Source: Candidatus Thalassolituus haligoni
GTDB lineage: Bacteria; Pseudomonadota; Gammaproteobacteria; Pseudomonadales; Oceanobacteraceae
Length of the DNA stretch: 64,000 nucleotides
Reading direction: 5' to 3'
NCBI RefSeq assembly: GCF_041222825.1
Contig: NZ_CP139482.1
Location: 1,643,001 to 1,707,000, forward strand
Below are positions 8,273-16,858 of the stretch, piece after piece (position 1 is the stretch's first letter; each line of letters begins with the position of its first letter). The notes below the pieces were generated by a model. The model was not told the DNA's origin, made no database searches, and was given only the letters and a program-made list of their open reading frames with translations. A program made the position numbers and the translations under genes.

Positions 8273-10701
8273 AGCCACAGCGTATCCTGATTGTTGAAGA
8301 TGAACGTATTACCGCGCTGGACTTGCGCATGACTCTGATCGACCTGGGTCACGATGCCATTGCGATTGCCAGTAGTGGCGAAGAGGCGCTGGAGTTGGTA
8401 GCACAGCAGCGACCCGACTTGGTGTTAATGGATATTCATCTGGCGGGCAATTTGTTGGGCACGGAAGCCGCCTTGCTGATACACGAACAGTTTGGCACTC
8501 CGGTGGTGTTCCTGACGGCTTATACCGACAGCGAGACGATGAGCCGTGCCATTGCCAGCTTGCCTTATGGCTATCTGGTCAAGCCGTTTGAACGACGTGA
8601 AATTGACGCGGCAATCCAGGTGGCTGTTGCCCGCTATCTGGCCGATGAGGAAATCCGGATTTCTGCGGAACGCTTACATCTGGCGCTGGAAACAGCCCAT
8701 ATGAAAGTGTGGGAGTGGCACCCGGAATTGTCTCAGGCCTTGGCGGAGCCAGAGGCCCGGTCAGACAAGCACGGATACCGCATGAATATTGAAGAATTGC
8801 TCTCCGTCGTACACCCCGATGATCTGGACAATTTCCGGGTACAGCTGGGACTAAAAAGTCGCTTGTCGCAGTTGCTGCGGTTGGCAGCTTCGGTGGGAGG
8901 GGAATACCGCTGGACTCGCTTGCTGGCCAGTGTGGTCAGAGGACCTGACCAAGAGTTGTTTATGATCGGTATTCTCCATGATGTGCATGAAGAGTACCTG
9001 GCCCAGGCGCTGTTGAATCAGGCCAATGTGGTGTTTCAGTCATCCTCCGAAGGCTTGCTGGTGACCGACGCTGACTTTAACGTCCTGAGAATGAATCCGG
9101 CCTTTACAAAAATGACCGGCTTTGGCGACGATCTGCTGGGGCAGCAGCCAGGGCCACTGATTTACGCGCGGCGTCATCATGACCGGATGCCGGTCGATGC
9201 CTTGCCAAAACGGCAGGACTGGAGTGGTGAAATCGCCTGTCGGCGCAAAAATGGCGATATCTTCCCCGCTTGGGAGCACATCAGCTCAGTACTGGATGAA
9301 CAAGGCCAGGTGACAGGCTATATCATTAATATTGCGGATATTTCTGAATTACGGCGAGCTGAGCAGGGCATCATCCGCATGGCCTTTGTCGACTCTCTGA
9401 CCGGTTTGGGTAATCGGGTACGGCTGGAACGATTACTTGAACAACGGGTTCGGGAGCGAAAACCCGATGAGCGACTCGGTTTACTCTATCTGGATCTTGA
9501 TGGCTTCAAACGGGTTAACGATACACTGGGTCATGCCGAAGGTGACAAGCTGCTGCAAACGGTCGCCCAGCGGTTGGTGGGGGTGTTGCGTGAAGAAGAT
9601 CTTGTAGCACGTATGGGCGGGGATGAATTTGTCATCATGCTGTGCGGCGACAGCAGCCAGCAGTCGTTACAGACGGTAGCTGGTAAGGTTTTAAGTGCTG
9701 TGGCGGAGCCAGTCACCCTGAGCCGTGAGCGGGTGCACATCAGTGCCAGTGCCGGTCTGGTGTTGTCGACAGACTCCCAGCGCACAGCGGAGGAGCTGTT
9801 AAGGGCCGCAGATACGGCCATGTTCGAAGCCAAAAAACTGGGTAAGAATCGTTACTGCTTTTATGATTTCGCCATGGATCAGGAATATCGGCAACGCCTT
9901 AAAATAGAAACGGATCTGCGTCAGGCCTTGCAACAGAACCAGTTTCTGATTGGGTATCAGCCGTTGTTGTCGGCCAGCGATGGGCGGGTGTGTGGGGCCG
10001 AAGCTCTATTACGTTGGGAGCATCCAGAACTGGGCTTGTTGTTGCCGGATCGCTTTATTCCTGCGGCAGAGCAAAGTGAGCTGATCATTGAAATAGGCAT
10101 CTGGGTGCTGGAAGAGTGTTGTCGCACACTGGCGCAGTGGCATGCAACCGGTCTCAGGGGAATGCGTCTGTCGGTCAATATATCGTCACGACAAATGGCA
10201 GATGACCAGTTTCCAGATATCGTTGCCGATATGCTCAGGCGTTACCAATTGCCAGCAGACCAGCTGGAATTGGAAATGACCGAAACCGCCTTGCAAACCA
10301 GTGCGCCATTATTGCCACAGCTTGAACGTATCCGCCGACTGGGAGTGCATCTGGCCATTGATGATTTTGGTACTGGTTATTCATCGCTTGGGCGCTTGAA
10401 AGATTTGCCCTTTGATCGAGTCAAGATTGATCGCAGCTTTGTCCGGGACTTGCCCGGTAATCCCAATGATGTCGAAATCTGCAAGGCAATCATGGCCTTG
10501 TGTCGGGTACTGCATCTGGATGTGACAGCCGAAGGCGTGGAAACACTGGATCAGAAGGAGATGCTCCGGGAAATGGGGTGTGAATGCCTGCAAGGGTTTC
10601 TTTACAGTCCTGCCTTACCGCTGGACGAGTTTTTACATTGGCAGGATGCTCGCCAACTGGATGGCAGGGAGGTCATTCCAATGAGTGCTCAGGGCCTTTA
10701 A
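8269..10701 (+). CDS. Receiver-PAS-GGDEF-EAL response regulator (c-di-GMP turnover)
   Basis: An 810-residue cytoplasmic regulator. The N-terminal receiver carries the phospho-acceptor Asp at about residue 55 (LVLMDIHLAG). PAS-type segments follow to about residue 370. The cyclase domain has an intact GGDEF at about residue 449, with an inhibitory I-site REED five residues before it. The EAL domain starts at about residue 578 (GAEALLRW) and keeps DDFGTGYSS, VKIDRSF and TAEGVET, so both synthase and phosphodiesterase activities look possible. Translationally coupled to the kinase before it; phosphorylation probably sets the balance of c-di-GMP synthesis and breakdown. Confidence 0.93.
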   Translation: MKPQRILIVEDERITALDLRMTLIDLGHDAIAIASSGEEALELVAQQRPDLVLMDIHLAGNLLGTEAALLIHEQFGTPVVFLTAYTDSETMSRAIASLPYGYLVKPFERREIDAAIQVAVARYLADEEIRISAERLHLALETAHMKVWEWHPELSQALAEPEARSDKHGYRMNIEELLSVVHPDDLDNFRVQLGLKSRLSQLLRLAASVGGEYRWTRLLASVVRGPDQELFMIGILHDVHEEYLAQALLNQANVVFQSSSEGLLVTDADFNVLRMNPAFTKMTGFGDDLLGQQPGPLIYARRHHDRMPVDALPKRQDWSGEIACRRKNGDIFPAWEHISSVLDEQGQVTGYIINIADISELRRAEQGIIRMAFVDSLTGLGNRVRLERLLEQRVRERKPDERLGLLYLDLDGFKRVNDTLGHAEGDKLLQTVAQRLVGVLREEDLVARMGGDEFVIMLCGDSSQQSLQTVAGKVLSAVAEPVTLSRERVHISASAGLVLSTDSQRTAEELLRAADTAMFEAKKLGKNRYCFYDFAMDQEYRQRLKIETDLRQALQQNQFLIGYQPLLSASDGRVCGAEALLRWEHPELGLLLPDRFIPAAEQSELIIEIGIWVLEECCRTLAQWHATGLRGMRLSVNISSRQMADDQFPDIVADMLRRYQLPADQLELEMTETALQTSAPLLPQLERIRRLGVHLAIDDFGTGYSSLGRLKDLPFDRVKIDRSFVRDLPGNPNDVEICKAIMALCRVLHLDVTAEGVETLDQKEMLREMGCECLQGFLYSPALPLDEFLHWQDARQLDGREVIPMSAQGL

Positions 10702-10907
10702 AGCAGGTGATTTACCCGACCCGTTATGGTGCACAAAAGTGCCGGTAGCGGGTGATTCGGGTAACACTTTCTTGCCGGGAATACTTGTTTATTCAGTGTG
10801 TTTGGCAGCTACTCAAATAGCCTTGAAATTCACTATAAATGTCACACATTCCCGTTGTAGATGCTGTATGGTGGCGCCAAAAGGTCGTCACGCAGCAGGA
10901 GATTATT

Positions 10908-11696
10908 ATGAGCAATTTAACAGAGTATGGTCAGGGTATTGTTAATGACTTGGGTAGTCGGTATGGACTGTCCAGTGACGCGGTAATTTGCATGATTCAG
11001 GCTGTTATTAACGGTAACGGCACCATGGCGCAATTTTATTGCCCGGAACTGGGCGGTGGTGGCCAATGGATGCGTGGCGGCATGACCATGGTTGGCGATA
11101 TGTTTAACAATGGGTTGAAAAATACGGTCAACAATCTGTGCAGTGAAATCGCGTCGATTCTTGCCGGTGGCCAGATGATATTTCAAGCGCCAGCTGCCAG
11201 TGCATCCGGGAAGGGTGGTTTTCAGTCCAACAACTGGTGGCCGTCAGAGCTGGGTAGCCCCTCATCGTCGGGTGCTCAAAATAATATTCGTTACGCTATT
11301 TTCCCGCATTGTCATCGATTGGCGCTCGACTCCAATGGACAAGTCAGTGTTTACGATACCCAGCAACACCAGATTGGTGGTGTTAGCCAGCAGCAGGGTG
11401 GTGGTAGTTCGCTAACGTTCAGCAGCCAGTTTGGTACAGTGTATCTGACCAGTCTGCCGATTGTTTCTGGTCATAATCCTTTTCTTGACCAATCCTCTGC
11501 TTCTTCACCAGCGTCCAATACCAGTAATCGTGCGCCAGAACCCGTTCAGTCGGCACCGGCACAACCGCAAAACAATGGCGGCAATCGTGATGATGTCTTT
11601 GCTGCGATCGAAAAACTCGCCAGCCTGAGAGATATGGGGATTTTGTCAGAGCAGGAATTTTCCAACAAAAAATCCGAGCTGCTGCAGCGCCTTTAA
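10908..11696 (+). CDS. SHOCT-domain protein of unknown function
   Basis: Start set at ATG 10908 because AGGAG stands 6-10 bases before it; an in-frame ATG at 10839 lacks such a site. The 262-residue product has a Gly/Ser/Asn-rich middle, and the last 35 or so residues (IEKLASLRDMGILSEQEF...) form a SHOCT domain, a short helical oligomerisation module usually at protein ends. The N-terminal 90 residues (YGQGIVNDLGSRYGLSSDAV) match nothing I recognise. No signal peptide or membrane segment is evident. It probably forms its own transcript, ended by the hairpin at 11787-11818. Confidence 0.8.
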   Translation: MSNLTEYGQGIVNDLGSRYGLSSDAVICMIQAVINGNGTMAQFYCPELGGGGQWMRGGMTMVGDMFNNGLKNTVNNLCSEIASILAGGQMIFQAPAASASGKGGFQSNNWWPSELGSPSSSGAQNNIRYAIFPHCHRLALDSNGQVSVYDTQQHQIGGVSQQQGGGSSLTFSSQFGTVYLTSLPIVSGHNPFLDQSSASSPASNTSNRAPEPVQSAPAQPQNNGGNRDDVFAAIEKLASLRDMGILSEQEFSNKKSELLQRL

Positions 11697-11753
11697 TCAA
11701 TCATCGGTGGATGAGCATTTATTGATAAGGCTGTAATAAACGCTGTCATCGTC

Positions 11754-11785
11754 GTTGTAACAATTTTCGTTGTAACCGTTGTAAC
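11754..11785. repeat. Three GTTGTAAC direct repeats
   Basis: GTTGTAAC occurs at 11754-11761, 11769-11776 and 11778-11785, just before a strong hairpin. It could be a regulatory array or a slippage product; nothing in the sequence decides between them. Confidence 0.6.
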
Positions 11786-11786
11786 A

Positions 11787-11818
11787 AGAGTAGCGCCACG
11801 ACATATTGGCGCTACTCT
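11787..11818. terminator. Strong hairpin downstream of the SHOCT gene (terminator-like)
   Basis: A perfect 12-bp stem, AGAGTAGCGCCA pairing with TGGCGCTACTCT, with an 8-nt loop. It lies 90 bp after the SHOCT gene stop. There is no T-run after it, so it is not a classic intrinsic terminator, although transcript-end protection is plausible. Confidence 0.5.
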
Positions 11819-11964
11819 AATATCCGTCGCAAATTTCCATGCCTGCGCAGCCTGAGTTAATCGCATCAGGTAATTCCACGTTATCATTCATCAATGTGAA
11901 AAGGCCGACACCTTTTTATCAAGAATTCCATTAATATAATTGCCTGAATTATTTTGGAGCTGCC

Positions 11965-13566
11965 ATGAACCTTGTCTGGATTGCACTGTTATTGTCGTGC
12001 CTGATGGGGTCTCAGGTGATTGCTCAGGTCTACCAATGGGTCGACAGTGATGGCCGCAGCCACTTTTCTGATCGTGCTCCTTCCGGACGTAATACCGAAA
12101 ACCCGGCAGAACAGGCTTTTGTCAGCCAGAGCAAGCATCCTGCCTCCCACTCGTCGATTGTTCTGGAAGGTATCTCCAGTCGCGATTATCTGCATTTACG
12201 CAAGTTGTTGCGGGCACGCCAGTTTGGTGTGCTGAATGACCGCCTGGAGCAATATCAGCGGACGCTGGATGAGGATATCCGTTCTGAGTCGCACTTGGCA
12301 GCTGTCTATCAAGTGTTCGATTTGGGTAAACCCGGCATGGAACATTACTTCAATGACTGGGTGCGCACCTATGCCAGCCTGGAGTATCCGTATCTTGCCC
12401 GTGCCACCTACCTGACCGGGCTGGGTTGGGATATTTACCACCAGTCAACTGCCAATCGCTCGCCTGAACAAACTGACGCCATGCGGCGCTATTTTTATGC
12501 CTCCCTGACCGATATTGATGCCGCTTTGCGAGTGAATCCGCGTTCGGGACTGGCCTACAGTTTACTGATCGGTGCGGCGGTGGCCCTGGGAGATGATTCC
12601 CAGCATCAGGTTTACCTGCAGCATGCGCTGGAGGTTGTGCCTGAATCGCTGCTGGTAGCACGAACAGAACTGAGTTTTCTAACACCCCGCTGGGGTGGTT
12701 CGAAAGCCAGAATGCAGGCCTTTGCCAACAGGATTATGGTGAATAAGGCCAGTAATCCGGCACTGGCGATATTGCCCGGATATGTACAGGCCTTACTGGC
12801 TGAGGCCCAGCTTGGGCGTCGCCAGTATGTAGCGGCGGAAGCTGGATTCAGCCGCGCCCTGGCTTATGGCAATGTTGCCGGTTTTTATCGTCAGCGCGCA
12901 GAAGCGCGGTTGGCATTGAAAGACTATCCTGAGGCACTGGATGATTTTGCTCAGGCGCTGCAACTGCATTCTGCCGATGCCGACAGTTATCTGGGTCGCG
13001 CACAGATCTATGGTGATTTGCGGCAATATCGTAATGCGGCGGCAGAACTGGCTTATGCCACGGAAATTGATCCAGAATCAGCCAAACTTCGTCTTTATCG
13101 TACCCAGCTGGTCACTAGTCTGACTGGCTTGGGCTTACGCGCCCGAGAGAGTGGTCATCCAGATGAGTCTCTGGACTATCTTGGCAAAGCCTTGATGCTG
13201 GATCCTGCGGATGGTCCGGCCAGTTATCAGCGGGCAGTCACCTGGCTGGGAATGGGAAAACTGGCCAATGCCGAAAGTGATGCGGAGGTGGCGCTGGCAT
13301 CACCCAATGCCAGTCCCGAGTGGTTTGTACTGATGGATAATCTGCTTACCCGCCGGCAGCGTTGGGACGACATGGTGGCCCTCTGGGATGGTTACATCTC
13401 CCGTTTTGGTGAAACCCAGGATGCCTTGCTGGCACGGGCCAATGCCTATTTTGCCAAGCAGGAATACCAGGCGGCGATGGCTGATGCCAGTAAGGCCGCA
13501 GAATTGGGTGCCCCCACCGCCGCCGGTCTGATCAGCAAGGTTGAGCCTTTTCTCGATAAACCCTGA
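11965..13566 (+). CDS. Secreted DUF4124-TPR repeat protein
   Basis: A 533-residue exported protein. A signal peptide (about residues 1-20, MNLVWIALLLSCLMGSQVIA) precedes a DUF4124 domain with the usual VYQWVDSDGRSHFSDRAP. The rest is helical, with tetratricopeptide-like repeats, clearest at about residues 280-480 (YVAAEAGFSRALAYG, YPEALDDFAQAL, PDESLDYLGKALML, YQAAMADASKAAEL). Such proteins act as periplasmic scaffolds; the partner is unknown. AATTATTTTGGAG gives a ribosome-binding site before the ATG. Stand-alone gene, convergent with hrpB. Confidence 0.82.
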   Translation: MNLVWIALLLSCLMGSQVIAQVYQWVDSDGRSHFSDRAPSGRNTENPAEQAFVSQSKHPASHSSIVLEGISSRDYLHLRKLLRARQFGVLNDRLEQYQRTLDEDIRSESHLAAVYQVFDLGKPGMEHYFNDWVRTYASLEYPYLARATYLTGLGWDIYHQSTANRSPEQTDAMRRYFYASLTDIDAALRVNPRSGLAYSLLIGAAVALGDDSQHQVYLQHALEVVPESLLVARTELSFLTPRWGGSKARMQAFANRIMVNKASNPALAILPGYVQALLAEAQLGRRQYVAAEAGFSRALAYGNVAGFYRQRAEARLALKDYPEALDDFAQALQLHSADADSYLGRAQIYGDLRQYRNAAAELAYATEIDPESAKLRLYRTQLVTSLTGLGLRARESGHPDESLDYLGKALMLDPADGPASYQRAVTWLGMGKLANAESDAEVALASPNASPEWFVLMDNLLTRRQRWDDMVALWDGYISRFGETQDALLARANAYFAKQEYQAAMADASKAAELGAPTAAGLISKVEPFLDKP

Positions 13567-13603
13567 TATGTCCAGATATGCCCAAATAGTAGCTCTGACT
13601 ATT

Positions 13604-16207
13604 TCAAGATGATTTTGCCAAACGCCGGGCCAGTGCCGCTTTGGTCAACGCGGTTGCCTCGGCACTGAGCGGGTCTTCCGGCCAGGGGTGCTTGGGGTAA
13701 CGGCCACGCATTTCCTTGCGCACCTCGGCATAACCATGACGCCAAAAATGGGGTAGATCCTGAGTCACCTGCAGAGGTTTTTGGCCCGGTGATAATAGCT
13801 GGATTTTCAGCGCCAGACGCCCTGACAGTACCGCAGGCTGTTGCGGGTAACCGAACATTTCCTGCAGTTTGACCGCCAGTACTGGCGGTGTCTCCGTGTA
13901 ATCAATACGAATACGGGAGCCACTGGCAACCTGCCAATGGGTCGGAGCCAGTTGTTCCAGCTGTTGTTGTTGCGGCCAGTCGAGCAGGCTGGTCAGCAGG
14001 GTCACCAAATTGAGTTGCTGCAGTTGCCGTTCATTACGACAGCCATCCAGATAGGGTAACAGCCAGTCATCCAGACGTGCGAGCAAGCCCTGGTCGGAGA
14101 CATCCGGCCAGCCTCCCGTAGTGCTCTGGCACTGGTCATGATTGTGCAAAAGTAATAGCCGCTGCCGTAACTGTGTGGCTTCCGCATTCCAGTTGAGGCT
14201 GGCCAGCCGCTGCTGAACCTTGACTGCGGAGCTGGCCGCCGAATTAAAATAGTCACGCCAGACCTGTTGCCATTGTTGGCTGCCGAGCGTGTCCAGCTTG
14301 CGACGACGCCAAATCAATTCACCAATCCGACTTTGTTCTTCCGCCAGTAAGTTGCCTTGTGACTGCCATTGCACCACCGTGTGCTGTGACAGCCAATGCG
14401 GATTGGCTGCCAGAGTGGCCGCCAGTTCAGACTCATCAATGGCAATGGCGAGACGAATCAGATGGTTGCCCGCGCCCGACAGATCCAGAATCACCAGCCA
14501 AGGGCTGCCGATCAGGTCGGAATTCGGGTGCAGTTCCGCACCGCTGCCGCTGGCCATCAGATAGCGTAAGGCATTGTGGGTATTGCCAGTGCCTGGTGCA
14601 CTGCTGTTGGAGCGGCAGCGGGCCAATCGTTCAGGGAAGGCCAGCAAGGCCCAGCGAGCCAATGCCACCGGTGCGCCACTGGTAGCTCGGGTTGTGCCGA
14701 CGGGCAAGCACTTGAGCCAGCGCTGAGCCAGAGGGGCGACCCGTTGTTGCCACAACGGCGTCGAACGGCTGGCATTCCACAGTCGCTCGACATCGTCACT
14801 GCGGCGCTGCTGGTGGGGCCATTGCTGTAATAACGCGATCAATTCCGCAGCCGGGCGAGCTTGCCCTTGTTGTTGGGCTGCCACCAGGGCGGAGGCCCAA
14901 CGGGGTTCAATACCGAGACGGGCGCATTGTTGGCCATGCTCAGACAGGACGTTACTGTCGGGGGATGAGAGGTAACCCAGACCATGAAGCAGACTGCGGG
15001 CCTGATTGAGTGCCGCCGTTGGAGGCGAATCGAGCCAGAGTAACTCATCGACCTCGGCGCCCCATAACAACAGTTCCAGTAACAGCGGTGCCAGATCGGC
15101 ATTCAGCAGCTCCGCTTCAATATGGGGTGGGCGCTGCTGGTGCGTGCTTTCCGGCCATAGCCGGTAACAATGGCCAGACTGCTGCCGACCCGCGCGCCCC
15201 ATGCGTTGGGTCGCGGATGCCTGGCTGATCGGGCGGGTTTTTAATTCACTGAGACCGTTGGTCGGGCTGAACTCCATACGTCGTTCAAGGCCACTGTCAA
15301 CCACGCAGGTGACGCCGTTAAGGGTTAATGAGCTTTCGGCAATATTGGTGGCCAGTATTATTTTGCGCTGGCCTGCGGGCAAATCTGCCAGGGCCTGTTT
15401 TTGTTGCTGCTCACTGAGCTGTCCATGCAGTGGCAGTATTTGAATCGGCATTACCTTAAGGGAATCCAGGGAATCGTTCTGTGGGTAACGTCGTTCCAGT
15501 TCATCGCCGAGACGCCGGATGTCGGCCACGCCGGGCAAAAACACCAGCAGGTGGCCGTCACTGCGTCGCAGTGCTTCATGAATCACCCGGCTGGCATGCT
15601 GGCTGAGTGACTCGTTGGCCGATTGTGGTGGCCGGTAATCCAGCGTTACCGGAAAGCCCTGGCCAGGGCAGTGGAGCAGGGGTGCTTGCAGCCGCTGCGA
15701 CAGCTCATCGGTGTCCAGCGTGGCTGACATGATTAGCAGTTTCAGATCTGGTCGTAGCAGCTGCTGGCATTGATGCGCCAGTGCCAGTGCCAGATCGCTA
15801 TTCAGGTGCCGCTCATGGAATTCGTCAAAAATGACCAGGCCAACGCCTGCCAATTCGGGATCGTCTTGCAGCATCCGAGTCAGAATACCCTCGGTCACAA
15901 TCAATATCCGGGTACGGGCAGATTCCTTGCTGTCGAGCCGAACCCGGTAGCCTACCTGTTCGCCTGCGGCTTCTCCCAGCTGGCTGGCCATAAACACAGC
16001 GGCATTGCGGGCGGCCAGACGACGAGGTTCGAGCATGATAATCTGCTGTCCGGCGAGCCAGGGTGCTGCTCGCAGCGCTAGCGGTACGCGGGTTGTTTTA
16101 CCGGCACCGGGTTCAGCAGTCAGCAGTAAGGTCTGGTGGGTTGCCAGTTGTGCCGTAATGCTGGCAAGCTGAGTATCGACAGGAAATGCGGGTCGGCAAG
16201 GATTCAT
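13604..16207 (-). CDS. hrpB: ATP-dependent helicase HrpB (DEAH box)
   Basis: 867-residue DEAH-box helicase, near the usual 810-870 for HrpB. Motif I is AEPGAGKTTRVPLAL near residue 32, motif II is DEFHERH near residue 127, motif III is SATLD, and motif VI is QRMGRAGRQQSGHCYRLW. The C-terminal part contains the HrpB-specific region. I chose ATG at 16207 (MNPCRPAF), because the upstream extension to 16282 would overlap the small gene at 16269 and is not conserved-looking. Cellular role is poorly defined; RNA or DNA unwinding is the family activity. Divergent from the small gene at 16269. Confidence 0.93.
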   Translation of the reverse strand: MNPCRPAFPVDTQLASITAQLATHQTLLLTAEPGAGKTTRVPLALRAAPWLAGQQIIMLEPRRLAARNAAVFMASQLGEAAGEQVGYRVRLDSKESARTRILIVTEGILTRMLQDDPELAGVGLVIFDEFHERHLNSDLALALAHQCQQLLRPDLKLLIMSATLDTDELSQRLQAPLLHCPGQGFPVTLDYRPPQSANESLSQHASRVIHEALRRSDGHLLVFLPGVADIRRLGDELERRYPQNDSLDSLKVMPIQILPLHGQLSEQQQKQALADLPAGQRKIILATNIAESSLTLNGVTCVVDSGLERRMEFSPTNGLSELKTRPISQASATQRMGRAGRQQSGHCYRLWPESTHQQRPPHIEAELLNADLAPLLLELLLWGAEVDELLWLDSPPTAALNQARSLLHGLGYLSSPDSNVLSEHGQQCARLGIEPRWASALVAAQQQGQARPAAELIALLQQWPHQQRRSDDVERLWNASRSTPLWQQRVAPLAQRWLKCLPVGTTRATSGAPVALARWALLAFPERLARCRSNSSAPGTGNTHNALRYLMASGSGAELHPNSDLIGSPWLVILDLSGAGNHLIRLAIAIDESELAATLAANPHWLSQHTVVQWQSQGNLLAEEQSRIGELIWRRRKLDTLGSQQWQQVWRDYFNSAASSAVKVQQRLASLNWNAEATQLRQRLLLLHNHDQCQSTTGGWPDVSDQGLLARLDDWLLPYLDGCRNERQLQQLNLVTLLTSLLDWPQQQQLEQLAPTHWQVASGSRIRIDYTETPPVLAVKLQEMFGYPQQPAVLSGRLALKIQLLSPGQKPLQVTQDLPHFWRHGYAEVRKEMRGRYPKHPWPEDPLSAEATALTKAALARRLAKSS

Positions 16208-16268
16208 TGGTATAATTATGGGTCTATAGCTAGCATTGAAGTATATACCGGTCAGGAGGTAAGCCGTT

Positions 16269-16451
16269 ATGGCAAACGACACTGTGGTGGATTTTGCGTC
16301 AGCCAGCGAAAAACATCGTCATGAGCGTTCCCACCGTGACAAGGAAGCCAGGGTGGAATCGATCCGTGAACGTTTTGAACAGGCGTTACCGAATCGTAAA
16401 ACACCGGTTAAGGATTATTTACGTAAAAAGCGAGCAAAGAAAAAGCGCTGA
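16269..16451 (+). CDS. Small highly charged basic protein of unknown function
   Basis: A 60-residue protein, rich in Arg, Lys and Glu, ending KKRAKKKR. A near-perfect AGGAGG lies 8 bases before the ATG, which argues strongly for translation. The body (EKHRHERSHRDKEARVESIRERFEQAL) predicts a long charged helix and the tail would bind nucleic acid or ribosome. It is divergent from hrpB with about 60 bp between starts, so the two may share a promoter region. No family recognised. Confidence 0.72.
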   Translation: MANDTVVDFASASEKHRHERSHRDKEARVESIRERFEQALPNRKTPVKDYLRKKRAKKKR

Positions 16452-16544
16452 GCAAAGGCTTCACTCGGCTTCTTATTTGAATTGTTGAGCCCGCTATCCG
16501 TTATATTGCCTCATTTATTGTCCCTTTACTGACTGGAGTTACCC

Positions 16545-16811
16545 TTGAGTTCGTCAGAAACCACGACCCATTTGCCGATTCAGCATCAGCTGGATGCCCG
16601 CGGCCTGTTTTGCCCGGAACCCGTCATGCTGCTGCACAATCTGGTTAACGATGCCGCATTGGGGGATTGTATCGAGGTACTGGCAACAGATCCTTCGACG
16701 CGCCGGGATTTCACCCGTTTTTGCGGTTTTCTGGAACAGGAAATGCTGTTGCAGGAAGAGCTTGATGGGGTTTACCGGTTTGTGATTCGCAAGCGTTCAG
16801 ACACGGTTTAA
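16545..16811 (+). CDS. TusA-like sulfur carrier protein
   Basis: 88 residues with the SirA/TusA signature LDARGLFCPEPVMLL; the CPxP cysteine (about residue 24) carries the persulfide in this family. TusA relays sulfur from IscS towards tRNA thiolation and other acceptors. Start is TTG at 16545, supported by GGAG seven bases upstream. Monocistronic by position. It may be a true TusA or one of the paralogous YedF-like carriers; the isolated setting does not decide. Confidence 0.88.
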   Translation: MSSSETTTHLPIQHQLDARGLFCPEPVMLLHNLVNDAALGDCIEVLATDPSTRRDFTRFCGFLEQEMLLQEELDGVYRFVIRKRSDTV

Positions 16812-16858
16812 CGAACTCTTTCCGCCGACTGCCGCTTTGGTGGCAACCAACGATCCGC

